This document shows, piece by piece, positions 1-8,737 of a stretch of DNA of 37,315 bases. The number at the start of each line of letters is the position of its first letter. Within the stretch, counting starts at the first letter, position 1. The stretch is from an uncultured Collinsella sp. (GTDB lineage Bacteria; Actinomycetota; Coriobacteriia; Coriobacteriales; Coriobacteriaceae): the NCBI GenBank assembly GCA_902494945.1, contig CABUVF010000003.1, positions 1 to 37,315 on the forward strand. Direction: 5' to 3'. A program made the position numbers and the translations under genes. The notes beneath the pieces were generated by a model, which searched no databases, was not told the DNA's origin, and worked only from the letters and a program-made list of their open reading frames with translations.

Positions 1-9
1 ACCTGGCTA

Positions 10-104
10 GGTTTTGAAAACGTCCTCGCGCATGAGGCCCGTCTTTCTTGCTCCTGCGGAGCAACGGAAAGGCGGGCCTCGCGCTGCGGAGTGTTTTCAA
101 AACC
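10..104. repeat. Long imperfect palindrome at the left edge
   Basis: Three nested pairs of arms are visible: GGTTTTGAAAAC (10-21) with GTTTTCAAAACC (93-104), GAGGCCCGTCTTTC (34-47) with GAAAGGCGGGCCTC (67-80, one mismatch), and TTGCTC (48-53) with GAGCAA (59-64) around a five-base loop. The whole 95 bases can fold into one extended hairpin. It lies about 150 bases downstream of the regulator gene's stop codon, so it could end that transcript, but there is no clear T-run on either side. It could equally be a dispersed palindromic repeat. Bases 105-256 show nothing I recognise. Confidence 0.7.
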
Positions 105-256
105 AAGCCCGGCCCCGGCCTGCATTGACACAGCTGGCGGTTCTTGGGCATCGCTTGCTGGCGGGGTTCCTTTGCTGAAATGGACTTGGCCGAAAGGGCC
201 GCTGGTCCCGGTCGCTGGTTCGCGCTTTGCGTGAACTCCGCGCTACTGTGGGTCAG

Positions 257-646
257 TTAGGCTTCTGTTGTTGGACCCGCTACATCTTCCCGTCTCAGCA
301 TCGATCTTAGCTTCTCGAAGCTCTCCTCGCTCAGGCAGTGCTCCATGTGGCAGCCCTCTTGCGACGCGACCTCGGGCGTTACGCCTGCGTCCTCTAGCAG
401 ACCTACAAAAAAGCAGTGGCGCTCCCACATTTGACGGGCAACCTCAAGACCGCGTTCCGTCAGATGCACGTCGCGTTTGCCCATCTCCACGTAGCCGGTG
501 CTCTCCAAGGCCGCCATGGCTTTAGAGACGCTTGCTTTGGTTACGCCCAAGTATTCGGCAACGTCGATCGAGCGCACGATGCCCTGACGTTCCGATAGAA
601 CGTAGATCGATTCGAGATAGTCTTCTCCGGATTCACGCAGGGCCAT
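257..646 (-). CDS. MntR/DtxR-family metal-dependent transcriptional regulator
   Basis: A 129-residue protein with the MntR layout: an N-terminal winged helix (about residues 1-65, recognition part SIDVAEYLGVTKASVSKAM) followed by the dimerisation and metal-binding helices. Candidate metal ligands match the MntR set: D9 and E12 (GEDYLES), the histidine in WERHCFF, and the E-C-H-x-E-H cluster in QEGCHMEHCLS. Its length is short for DtxR (no SH3-like domain) and typical for MntR, so it should sense Mn or Fe and repress transporter genes. No metal transporter gene lies in the window. The start ATG at 646 is preceded by AAAGGCGG. The upstream region carries repeated AAAAGTT(A/G)GCC boxes that may be its own operator. 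Family assignment is firm; the sensed metal is inference. Confidence 0.9.
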   Translation of the reverse strand: MALRESGEDYLESIYVLSERQGIVRSIDVAEYLGVTKASVSKAMAALESTGYVEMGKRDVHLTERGLEVARQMWERHCFFVGLLEDAGVTPEVASQEGCHMEHCLSEESFEKLRSMLRREDVAGPTTEA

Positions 647-700
647 GGGCCGCCTTTCGCGATGGCTTCTAGTTAGCCTTTGGATACTTTTGCTTGATTT

Positions 701-751
701 ACTTTACCGCAAAAGTTGCCCATGTCTTACTACTTTGCCTAAAAGTTAGCC
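701..751. promoter_or_regulatory. Candidate operator: direct repeat upstream of the MntR-like gene
   Basis: ACTTTACCGCAAAAGTTGCC (701-720) is repeated as ACTTTGCCTAAAAGTTAGCC (732-751) with one or two differences, about three helical turns apart. A third AGTTAGCC half lies at 671-678. The position, 55-105 bases upstream of the regulator's start, suits autoregulation. The link to the MntR-like protein is inference. Confidence 0.45.
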
Positions 752-769
752 GTGTTTCACAAAACATGC

Positions 770-811
770 GGGACGAAAACAAAATGGGGACGCCCCGCAA
801 GGAGTGTCCCC
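770..811 (-). terminator. Intrinsic terminator of the ABC-F/HAD operon
   Basis: On the minus strand, GGGGACACTCC (811-801), loop TTGC, GGGGCGTCCCC (796-786), then ATTTTGTTTT. It lies just downstream of the HAD stop codon. The stem carries the GGGGAC core seen in many palindromes of this window. Confidence 0.7.
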
Positions 812-855
812 AGCTGCCGGCAGAAAAGGAACGTCCCTAAGTGCCGGCCGCAGCT
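812..855. repeat. Palindromic repeat with GGAACGTCCC core, touching the HAD stop codon
   Basis: AGCTGCCGGCA (812-822) pairs with TGCCGGCCGCAGCT (842-855), enclosing GGAACGTCCC. The right arm runs into the HAD gene's stop codon (854-856). It shares the GACGTTCC/GGAACGTC core with the repeats near 21.3, 31.2 and 34.3 kb. Confidence 0.55.
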
Positions 856-1624
856 ACAGTAGCCCAAAGTGCTTGGCGGCGCTGTAAATGCCGTCGTCGT
901 CTACGGCGGTCGTAACGTAGGTCGCCGCGGCCTTCACGGTATCCTGCGCGTTGCCCATGGCCACACTTGTGCCCACGGCCGAGAACATCGACAGGTCGTT
1001 CTCGCCGTCGCCAAAGGCGATCGCCTCGCTCGCGTCGATGCCCAAGCGCTCCAGCGTCGCCGCCACGCCCAGGTCCTTGCCGCCGTTAGCGGGAATAATA
1101 TCGCAGAACAGATCGCACCAGCGCGTAGTGAGCGAATGCGACACGGAATCGGTCACGATATGCTCGTCGGCCGGATCAACAAAGGCGCAAAACTGGTAGA
1201 CCGGCGCGTCAAAGGCGTGCTCAAACGGCTCCTCATGGTAGACAATCCCCGCGTTACTGCCAGCCGTCACCACGCGCTCGGACAGGCGGTTCACAAACGA
1301 ATTCTCGCCCTGCATGCACAGCGAGTCGTAGCGCCCCTGCGCCACCTGGTCCACAATCGCCGCGACGTCGTCCGAATCGATCGGGCAGCTGCGGTAAACG
1401 CCCTTGGCATCAAAACAGTGCTGACCCGAAAGCGTGATGTACGCATCCCAGCCCAGGTCGAACAGCCAGTCCGGCATCTGGTAGGTCGGACGGCCCGTGG
1501 CGATCACGCACGCGATCCCCTGCTCGCGAAAGCTGTCGAGCACCTGCTGCGCCGACGCCGGAATCCGATGGGTCTTAAAGCTCAGCAGCGTACCGTCGAT
1601 ATCGAAAAACGCGGCCTTGATCAT
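854..1624 (-). CDS. Cof-type HAD-superfamily phosphatase (HAD-IIB)
   Basis: A 256-residue hydrolase with motif I DIDGT at residues 8-12 (nucleophile D8, general acid D10), motif II in VIATGRP, the motif III lysine in NGGKDLG and motif IV GDGEND. The long cap between motifs II and III is the IIB type found in Cof, YbiV and YidA. The expected activity is dephosphorylation of sugar phosphates, FMN or pyridoxal phosphate; the substrate cannot be read from sequence. It starts 6 bases after the ABC-F stop codon, so the two are almost certainly one transcript, ended by the hairpin at 770-811. Start ATG at 1624. Confidence 0.92.
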   Translation of the reverse strand: MIKAAFFDIDGTLLSFKTHRIPASAQQVLDSFREQGIACVIATGRPTYQMPDWLFDLGWDAYITLSGQHCFDAKGVYRSCPIDSDDVAAIVDQVAQGRYDSLCMQGENSFVNRLSERVVTAGSNAGIVYHEEPFEHAFDAPVYQFCAFVDPADEHIVTDSVSHSLTTRWCDLFCDIIPANGGKDLGVAATLERLGIDASEAIAFGDGENDLSMFSAVGTSVAMGNAQDTVKAAATYVTTAVDDDGIYSAAKHFGLL

Positions 1625-1630
1625 CCTCGC

Positions 1631-3490
1631 CTACTCCTCGCCCTCGAGCTTCTCGCTCGCCTCGAGCCACGCCATCTCCAGCTCATCCATGGCGGCGTGG
1701 GCCTCGTCGATCTTTGCCTGCTGCTCGCCCAGCGCCGTGTAGTTGGTGGGATCGACCTGGGCCATTGCTGCCTCGGCCTCCTCAACGCGGGCGCGCTGCG
1801 TCTCCATTTTGCGCTCGAGCGAGCTCACCTCGCGGCGAAGCTTCTGGCGTTCGGCGTTGGAAAGGCCATTGGGCTGGCCGCTCGACTTGGGCTTTTCGGC
1901 CGCAGCCGCCGCGGCACCGGTGTCAAACGTGCCGGTCTTGGCGCTCGGCGCACCCACGGGCTCGCCCTCGGCGGTAGCGTTGCACAGGCGCAGGTACTGG
2001 TCCACGCCGCCGGGCATATGCGTCAGGTGGCCGTCGAGCAGCGCCCACTGCTGGTCGGTCACGCGCTCCATCAAGAAGCGGTCGTGCGTCACCAGGATCA
2101 GCGTGCCGGGCCAGCCGTCGAGCAGGTCCTCGACAATCGCGAGCATGTCGGTATCCAGGTCGTTGCCGGGCTCGTCCAGGATAAGCACGTTGGGCTCGTC
2201 CAGGATCGTCAGCAGCAGCGACAGGCGACGGCGCTGGCCGCCCGAAAGATCGCCGATGCGACTCCAGAGCTGCTGTGTCGTAAAGCCCAGGCGCTCGCAA
2301 AGCTTCTCGGGCGAAGTCTCCTTGCCGTCGATGACGTAGTACTTCTTATAGTTGCCGAGCACCTCGCGGATCGTGTCACCCATGTAGGGCTCGAGTTCCT
2401 CGAGCTGCTGCGACAGCACGCCAAAGCGCACCGTCTGGCCGATCTTCACGCGGCCGCGCAGGGGCGCGATCTTGCCCTGAATCACGTCGAGCAAGGTCGA
2501 CTTGCCGGCGCCGTTCTCACCCAGCAGACCATAGCGGTCGCCCGCGCCGATAAGCCAGGTCACATCGGAGAGCACCTGCTTGGGCGCGCCGTCGGTATCG
2601 GCATAGCCGGCGTCCACGTCGATCACGTCGATGACCTGTTTGCCCAGGCGACTCACGGCGAGGCGCTTGAGCTCCAGCTCGTCGCGCACGGGCGGCACGT
2701 CGGCGATCAGCTCGCGGGCGGCTTCCACGCGAAACTTGGGCTTAGTGGAACGGGCCTGGGCGCCACGGCTCAGCCATGCAAGCTCCTTGCGCGCCATGTT
2801 GCGACGGCGCTCCTCGGTAACCGCGGCCATGCGGTCGCGCTCCACGCGCTGAAGGATATATGCGGAGTAACCGCCCTCGAAGGGGTCGACCTGGCCGTCG
2901 TGGACCTCCCACATGCTAGTGCAGACCTCGTCCAAGAACCAGCGATCGTGCGTGACCACGAGCATGGCGCCCTGGCCGCGCTGCCAGCGAGCCTTAAGAT
3001 GGCGTGCAAGCCAGTTGATGGTACGCATGTCCAGGTGGTTGGTGGGCTCGTCGAGCATGAGCACGTCGTAGTCACCGATCAGCAGGCGCGCGAGGTCCAC
3101 ACGACGGCGCTGGCCGCCCGAAAGCTCGCCCACCATGCCCTCCCAGGGCACATCGCTAATAAGGCCAGCGAGGATCTGACGTGTACGCGGGCTCGAGGCC
3201 CACTCGTACTCAGGCGTGTCACCGACGACAGCATGATGCACGGTGTCGGTATCGACCAGGTTGTCCTTTTGGCCGAGCAGGCCGATCGTGGTGCCGCGGC
3301 GATGCGTCACGCGGCCGTCGTCGGGCTCCAGCGTGCCGGCGAGTACACTCAGCAGCGTCGACTTGCCGTCGCCGTTTTTGCCGACAATACCAATACGGTC
3401 GCCCTCGCCCACGCCGAGCGTCACGCTATCGAAAATATGCTTGGTGGGAAACTCTAGGCTGACGGAATCGCATCCCAAAAGAATCGCCAT
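1631..3490 (-). CDS. ABC-F family ATPase, Uup-like
   Basis: A 619-residue protein with two ATP-binding cassettes and no membrane segment: Walker A GKNGDGKST near residue 39 and GENGAGKST in the second half, signatures LSGGQRRRVDLAR and LSGGQRRRLSL, and Walker B motifs ending in LDEP. It ends in a charged coiled coil of about 75 residues, as in the Uup C-terminal DNA-binding domain. ABC-F proteins act on ribosomes; Uup is also tied to DNA transactions and mobile-element excision. The start at 3490 is chosen over an upstream in-frame start at 3646 because GAAGGAG lies just before it and homology begins there (MAILLGCDSV). A TATCAT box at 3531-3526 could be its -10. It shares an operon with the HAD gene. 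An antibiotic-resistance role cannot be excluded. Confidence 0.9.
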   Translation of the reverse strand: MAILLGCDSVSLEFPTKHIFDSVTLGVGEGDRIGIVGKNGDGKSTLLSVLAGTLEPDDGRVTHRRGTTIGLLGQKDNLVDTDTVHHAVVGDTPEYEWASSPRTRQILAGLISDVPWEGMVGELSGGQRRRVDLARLLIGDYDVLMLDEPTNHLDMRTINWLARHLKARWQRGQGAMLVVTHDRWFLDEVCTSMWEVHDGQVDPFEGGYSAYILQRVERDRMAAVTEERRRNMARKELAWLSRGAQARSTKPKFRVEAARELIADVPPVRDELELKRLAVSRLGKQVIDVIDVDAGYADTDGAPKQVLSDVTWLIGAGDRYGLLGENGAGKSTLLDVIQGKIAPLRGRVKIGQTVRFGVLSQQLEELEPYMGDTIREVLGNYKKYYVIDGKETSPEKLCERLGFTTQQLWSRIGDLSGGQRRRLSLLLTILDEPNVLILDEPGNDLDTDMLAIVEDLLDGWPGTLILVTHDRFLMERVTDQQWALLDGHLTHMPGGVDQYLRLCNATAEGEPVGAPSAKTGTFDTGAAAAAAEKPKSSGQPNGLSNAERQKLRREVSSLERKMETQRARVEEAEAAMAQVDPTNYTALGEQQAKIDEAHAAMDELEMAWLEASEKLEGEE

Positions 3491-3550
3491 ATGCCCTGCT
3501 CCTTCGTAGAAATTCAACGTTGTCCATGATAGCAGCGAGCCCCACCCCAA

Positions 3551-3585
3551 ACCACCACGAAGGTGCCTGTCCCCTTTGTGGTGGT
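3551..3585. repeat. Palindromic repeat with a GTGCCTGTCCCC core
   Basis: ACCACCACGAAGG (3551-3563) pairs with CCTTTGTGGTGGT (3573-3585) around TGCCTGTCC. GGTGCCTGTCCCC-type cores are known in repeats associated with REP-related transposases in other bacteria. It lies upstream of the ABC-F gene and downstream of the pst terminator. Confidence 0.6.
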
Positions 3586-3598
3586 CGTTTCGGTCGCA

Positions 3599-3640
3599 GA
3601 GCAAAAAGGCGGGCCATCTCGCAAAAGAGATGACCCGCCT
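3599..3640 (-). terminator. Intrinsic terminator of the pst operon
   Basis: On the minus strand, AGGCGGGTCATCTC (3640-3627), loop TTTTGC, GAGATGGCCCGCCT (3620-3607), then TTTTTGC. A 14-bp stem with one mismatch and a T-run, 55 bases after the pstB stop. Confidence 0.9.
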
Positions 3641-3695
3641 CTCCAATCAGTCCCGCGGGGGCCGTGGCCGCCGCGGGCCTCAAGCATGTCCCGGA

Positions 3696-4564
<869 letters not shown>

Positions 4565-4568
<4 letters not shown>

Positions 4569-5491
4569 TCGGCCGTCATCCTCCTTGCCAGCTGCTTGCC
4601 CGCGATACGGGCGACTACGTTAAACAGCAGCACGCAAATCATCAGCAGTGCCGCGGTGCCCCAGACGATCTGCTGGGCCTCGGGGCTGCCCTCGCCATAG
4701 ATCTTGTAGATATGAACGGCGAGCGACTCGCCGGGACGGAACACGTTCCAGGCGCAGGTGGGGCTCGACAGGTTAAAACTCAAGAAGTTCAGGCGAACCG
4801 GCGAGCTCATGCCCGAGGTAAAGAGCAGCGCCGCGGCCTCGCCAAACACGCGGCCGGCCGAAAGCACGATGCCGGTCACGATGGCGGGCATGGCCTCGGG
4901 AATCAAGATGTGCAGCGTGGCCTCCCAGCGAGTGCGGCCCATGGCCAGGCACGCATCGCGCTGGGCCTGCGGCACGTCCTCGAGCGCCTGCTGAATCACG
5001 CGCACCAGGATGGGGATGTTGAACATGGTGAGCGCGACGGCGCCGGAGATGATGGAGTACTTCCAGCCCAGCTGCACCGAGAACACCAGAAAGCCGAACA
5101 TGCCTACGACAATGGAGGGCAGCGAGGACAGCGTCTCGATGGTGGTGGAGGCGATGTCGCGGATGGGCCCATCGGGCGCGTACTCAACCAAAAAGACCGC
5201 GCCGCCCAGACTGATGGGCACCGAGATGACCAGGGTGATCAGCAGCAGGTAAAACGAGTCGAACAGCTGGTAGAGCACGCCGCCCTGGGTTCCGTTGGCG
5301 CGCGCAGGCTGCGTGAGGAAGCCCGGCTGGAACAGCGTCGAGATGCCCTCGAACAGGATGTAGGCCACCATGGAGACGACGATGAGCATGACGATGGCGA
5401 CGATCGCCGTCAGCACGCCCGTGGCGATGCGGTCCTGCCTTTGGACACGCCCGAGTCTCGCCTCGTCGATATGGATGCGCGTGCTAGCCAC
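4565..5491 (-). CDS. pstA: Phosphate ABC transporter permease PstA
   Basis: A 308-residue membrane permease with about six hydrophobic segments and the binding-protein-dependent transport loop (EDVPQAQRDACLAMGRTRWEA, the EAA-type motif contacting PstB). The chosen start is GTG at 5491, which overlaps the pstC stop codon and has AAGGGGG and GAAGG just upstream. A TTG at 5515 is also in frame but has no ribosome binding site. It forms the translocation channel with PstC. The overlap with pstC on one side and pstB on the other shows one tightly coupled operon. Confidence 0.95.
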
Positions 5492-6392
5492 GAGCCTTCG
5501 CCCCCTTGCGGCCAATGAGATGGATGATCAGGATGAAGATGAGGCTCATGCCCATCAGCAGAAGACCGAGCGCCCACAGGACGTCGTCCTGGGCCGAGCC
5601 CTCGGCATAGACAGCCATAGATGTGGTGAGCGTGGTGGTGATGGTCGAGGCCGGCGACAGCAGCGACGTCGGCATGGCCTCGATACCGCCGATAACCATG
5701 CGCACGGCGAGCGTCTCGCCAAAGGCGCGGGTCATGCCAAGGATGACTGCGGTCATGAGCGAGGGCATGGCGGACTTGAGCACCACGTGCCAGATGGTCT
5801 GCCAGCGGGTGTAGCCCAGCGCGAGCGAACCCTGGCGGTAGCTATCGGGCACGGCGCGCAGGCCATCGACCGAAAGCGTGGTCATCGTCGGCAGAATCAT
5901 GACTGCCAGCACGATAGCGCCGGGCAAGATACCCAGACCCGTGCTCACGTGGAAAACGCTCTTCATAAGGCCGACGACCACGTGAAAACCGATCAGGCCA
6001 AAGACGACCGAGGGAATACCGGTCAAAAGCTCAATGAGCGGCTGAAAAACCTTGGAGCCAAACTTAGGCTGAATCTCGACCGCAAAGATGGCAGAGCCGA
6101 TGGCGATGGGCAGTGCGATGAGCGTGGAGAGCACCATGACCGCAAACGAGGTGACGATCAGGGGCAGGGCGCCAGTGTAGGGCAGGCCGTTTTCGGCCGT
6201 GTTGGCCAGGTCCCACTTGGTACCGATAAAAAACTCGACGATCGAGACGCCGTCCTTGAAAAAAGCCGAGAGGCCCTTTTGGGCGACCATAAAGATGAGC
6301 GCGGCAACGACAAGCGTCACGAGCGCTACGCACGCACCCGTGACGCCCAGGCCCACGTTCTCAAGCTCGCGCTTTGGCAGCTGTTTTGCCAT
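5484..6392 (-). CDS. pstC: Phosphate ABC transporter permease PstC
   Basis: A 302-residue permease with six hydrophobic segments and the EAA-type loop at VPDSYRQGSLALGYTRWQT. It pairs with PstA to form the phosphate channel. ATG at 6392 follows GGAAAGG. The gene begins 25 bases after pstS ends, and its last codons overlap the start of pstA. Normal length, no damage seen. Confidence 0.96.
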   Translation of the reverse strand: MAKQLPKRELENVGLGVTGACVALVTLVVAALIFMVAQKGLSAFFKDGVSIVEFFIGTKWDLANTAENGLPYTGALPLIVTSFAVMVLSTLIALPIAIGSAIFAVEIQPKFGSKVFQPLIELLTGIPSVVFGLIGFHVVVGLMKSVFHVSTGLGILPGAIVLAVMILPTMTTLSVDGLRAVPDSYRQGSLALGYTRWQTIWHVVLKSAMPSLMTAVILGMTRAFGETLAVRMVIGGIEAMPTSLLSPASTITTTLTTSMAVYAEGSAQDDVLWALGLLLMGMSLIFILIIHLIGRKGAKARG

Positions 6393-6417
6393 TGCAAACC
6401 TTTCCGGGGGCGATTAC

Positions 6418-7353
6418 TTATTTAGCGGAGACCTTGCCACTGGCGTCCTTGACGACCTTCATGGCAGAAACGGGAATAAAGCCCTGCTCCTCGACGAGCT
6501 TGCCCTGGACGTCGTCGGAAAGCATGAACTCCAGGAAGGCCTTGGTGGCCTCGTCGGCGTCCTTAGCACAGTACATGTGCTCGGTCGCCCAGATCTTGAA
6601 GGAGTCGTCGGTGACGTTTGTGCTCTTGGGCTCGACGCCCTCGACCATGATGGCGTTGAACTTGGAGTCATCGAAGTGCGAGAAGTCAAGGTAGGAGATG
6701 GCGTTGTCGGTGCTGCCCATCTGAGTCTGGACATCGCCGGACTTGTCGAGCTCGGCGTCGCCCTTAAAGTCGACGGCCTCATCGCCAAAGACGGCGGCCT
6801 CGAAGGTGGCGCGGGTGCCGGAGCCGGCCTTGCGGTTGAGGACGACGATGGTAGCGTCGTCACCGCCGACCTCCTTCCAGTTGGTGATCTGGCCGGAGAA
6901 GATGCCCTTGAGCTGCTCGAGGGACAGGTCGTCGACCTTCACGTTCTTGGAGACGACGGGACCCATACCCACAACGGCGACCTCGTGGTCAACGAGGTTC
7001 TTGACCTGATCGGCCTCGAGCTTGGTCTCGGCAAAGACGTCGGAGTTACCGATGGTAACGGTGCCGGCGGCGACAGCGGTCAGGCCCTTGCCCGAACCGT
7101 TGCCCGAACCGGAGACGGAGACGTCGGGGTTGGCATCCATGAACTTCTCGGCAGCGGCCTCGACGAGAGCTTGGAACGAGGAGGCGCCGTCGTAGGTCAC
7201 CTCGCCGGAGACGGACTCGGCGGCGGCGCTACCCTTGGCGGCGGCGTCGGATGCGCCGGAGCCGCCACAACCAACGAGACCGAGACCGACGATGCTGGCA
7301 AGACCACCAGCGAGGCCGAGGAACTGACGACGAGAATAAGCCTGATCGAGCAT
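6418..7353 (-). CDS. pstS: Phosphate-binding lipoprotein PstS
   Basis: A 311-residue extracytoplasmic phosphate receptor. The N-terminus has a twin-arginine-like SRRQFLG, a hydrophobic stretch and the lipobox LVGCG, so it should be a lipid-anchored protein, possibly Tat-exported. Mature-part features typical of PstS are the NSDVFAE region, the GSGTRATFE phosphate-binding loop and the final EQGFIPV. The start ATG at 7353 is preferred over an upstream in-frame start at 7434 because AGGAAG precedes it and the signal peptide begins there. First gene of pstSCAB; induction by phosphate limitation is expected from the family, but I could not find a clear PhoP box upstream. Confidence 0.96.
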   Translation of the reverse strand: MLDQAYSRRQFLGLAGGLASIVGLGLVGCGGSGASDAAAKGSAAAESVSGEVTYDGASSFQALVEAAAEKFMDANPDVSVSGSGNGSGKGLTAVAAGTVTIGNSDVFAETKLEADQVKNLVDHEVAVVGMGPVVSKNVKVDDLSLEQLKGIFSGQITNWKEVGGDDATIVVLNRKAGSGTRATFEAAVFGDEAVDFKGDAELDKSGDVQTQMGSTDNAISYLDFSHFDDSKFNAIMVEGVEPKSTNVTDDSFKIWATEHMYCAKDADEATKAFLEFMLSDDVQGKLVEEQGFIPVSAMKVVKDASGKVSAK

Positions 7354-7570
7354 GATCTTCCTTTCATACATGCGACTCGCGGGCACCCTGCCCGCTTTGC
7401 TGTTTGGAAAGATACGGCCCCGATCGTGCGACAACCGCGCCAGCTGCGGTTTCTTACGGGTATTTGATAGACCCTTACCGCAAGCGCGGCATGTCCTTTA
7501 CAAACGAATAACAATCCCCCACCCAAGCATGGTGCGTCTTTTACACCGAAGAATCGTTGGCCCAAACTAG

Positions 7571-7596
7571 CCGTTGGGGACAGTCATCGCCAGCGG
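7571..7596. repeat. Small palindrome with GGGGACAG core
   Basis: CCGTTGG (7571-7577) pairs with CCAGCGG (7590-7596) with one G-T type mismatch, enclosing GGACAGTCATCG. It belongs by its core to the GGGAC palindromes found elsewhere in the window and lies 25 bases after the stop codon of the small ORF at 7621. Confidence 0.4.
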
Positions 7597-7620
7597 TTGC
7601 CCCCTCGGTGCCGCCGCCCG

Positions 7621-7692
7621 TCACTTCCCATTGCGCCGCCTGGTCTTCCGCGCCCGTCGCTTGCTGCTGCGTCGCGTCCGCCTGCCCGCCAT
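7621..7692 (-). CDS. Possible 23-residue arginine-rich peptide
   Basis: ATG at 7692 is preceded by AAGGAGGACTCAC, a near-perfect ribosome binding site at ideal spacing. The frame reads MAGRRTRRSSKRRARKTRRR plus three residues and then TGA. Over half of the residues are Arg or Lys. Such peptides resemble very small ribosome-associated proteins (bTHX and COX24/AURKAIP1-type), but I do not recognise this one. It is preceded by a minus-strand terminator and followed by a GGGGACAG palindrome. High GC makes Arg-rich frames common by chance; the ribosome binding site is the main support. Confidence 0.4.
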   Translation of the reverse strand: MAGRRTRRSSKRRARKTRRRNGK

Positions 7693-7739
7693 GTGAGTCC
7701 TCCTTCACGAGAACCGCCTTTCCGCTCTATCGGCAGACA

Positions 7740-7784
7740 CAAAAGAAGCCCGCCTATCTGCTCGATACGATCAGATAGGCGGGC
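7740..7784 (-). terminator. Minus-strand terminator with no obvious parent gene
   Basis: GCCCGCCTATCTG (7748-7760) and CAGATAGGCGGGC (7772-7784) form a perfect 13-bp stem. On the minus strand it is followed by TTCTTTTGTG. The next upstream minus-strand gene ends at 8731 and a plus-strand gene lies between, so the hairpin looks orphaned. It may belong to a gene displaced by island insertion, or act as an attenuator before the small ORF at 7692. Confidence 0.75.
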
Positions 7785-7915
7785 GCCACAAAGTCAGACG
7801 AGCAACAGAACTCCATTGCAGCCGCGCTCGAACAAATATGAGCCGTTGGTTTACGAGCGCCGAACTCTCGGAGCGTTCTTCAGTCATCATGGTAAGATTC
7901 CCATCGGAGGTAAAG

Positions 7916-8737
7916 ATGGAGACCATGCAGCTTGACGACACAGAACTGAGGGAGACTGCGAAGCAGCTCTATGAGTCGTACTCGACCGTCCTCTCGGAGT
8001 CCAAGCTCGCCTCCATCCTCCAAGACGCTCTCGGCGACTTCGCCCCCGTGCTCGATTCCAAATACGCCGCACGGAAGACCATCAACAACTTGGTGATGGG
8101 TTACTACCCAAACGAAGCCACCATCAAGGCTAATTTCATCGACAAGGTGCTCTTCCCGCTAAACCCGGCAAACATCTCCATCTTCGAGCTGCCCATCGGC
8201 AACAGCCGCGTGGATATGTGCAAGGTCAATGGCCACAGTGCCGCCTACGAGATCAAGACCGACCTCGACACGTTCGACCGGCTCGAAGGCCAGCTGAGCG
8301 ACTACTTCGACGTGTTCGAGACCGTCTACGTCGTGACGTCCGAGAAGCGCTGGCAGGAGCTCCCGAGCTACGTCCCCGATGCCTGCGGGATTTACTCCTA
8401 CAGGCAAGACGCAAGGGACGGCTCTTACCACTTCAAGGCGCAGCGCAGGGCCATCAAGAGCACAGACTTGGACTCCGAGAAGCAGCTCATGGTCATGCCC
8501 AAGCGCGCCCTCTGCGAGACCTTCGGCATCAGCGGCAAGGGCATGTCAAAACCCGCCATTGTCCAGGAGTGCCTCGCCGAGAACGGCCAAGCCAAAATCA
8601 ACCGCCTGTTCAAGGCCTACCTCAAGCAGCGTTATGGCGCCTACTGGGAGCACTTCTGCAAAGTGAAGCCGCAGGTTTTCGGCATCGACTACGAATGGTT
8701 CTACCGCAACAGGCTAGAGCCGGGGATTGTCTACTGA
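7916..8737 (+). CDS. sce7726-family protein (PD-(D/E)XK-like)
   Basis: A 273-residue protein matching the sce7726 family. The core GNSRVDMCKVNG...YEIKTDLDTFDRL has the D...(E/D)xK arrangement of PD-(D/E)XK nucleases, suggesting a DNA or RNA cleaving enzyme, though no activity is established to my knowledge. The start ATG at 7916 is preceded by GGAGG at five bases; an upstream in-frame ATG at 7838 lacks one. It faces the sce7725 gene tail to tail with a 7-base overlap. The two families often occur together, which points to a shared function, probably in defence or conflict. It opens the accessory island. Confidence 0.8.
   Translation: METMQLDDTELRETAKQLYESYSTVLSESKLASILQDALGDFAPVLDSKYAARKTINNLVMGYYPNEATIKANFIDKVLFPLNPANISIFELPIGNSRVDMCKVNGHSAAYEIKTDLDTFDRLEGQLSDYFDVFETVYVVTSEKRWQELPSYVPDACGIYSYRQDARDGSYHFKAQRRAIKSTDLDSEKQLMVMPKRALCETFGISGKGMSKPAIVQECLAENGQAKINRLFKAYLKQRYGAYWEHFCKVKPQVFGIDYEWFYRNRLEPGIVY

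Larger units (their letters stand above)
7354..7915. other. Intergenic region between pstS and the accessory island
   Basis: About 560 bases that should hold the pst promoter, though no convincing -35/-10 pair was found. They also contain a small palindrome with a GGGGACAG core (7571-7596), a possible 23-residue ORF (7621-7692), a minus-strand terminator (7740-7784) and the AT-richer leader of the sce7726 gene. No other gene is evident. Confidence 0.6.

Noticed and set aside
869..3457. An 862-residue plus-strand open frame
   Set aside because: It is antisense to the ABC-F and HAD genes, which have clear motifs. Long antisense frames are a by-product of GC-rich codon use; the translation is Arg/His/Leu-rich with no motif.
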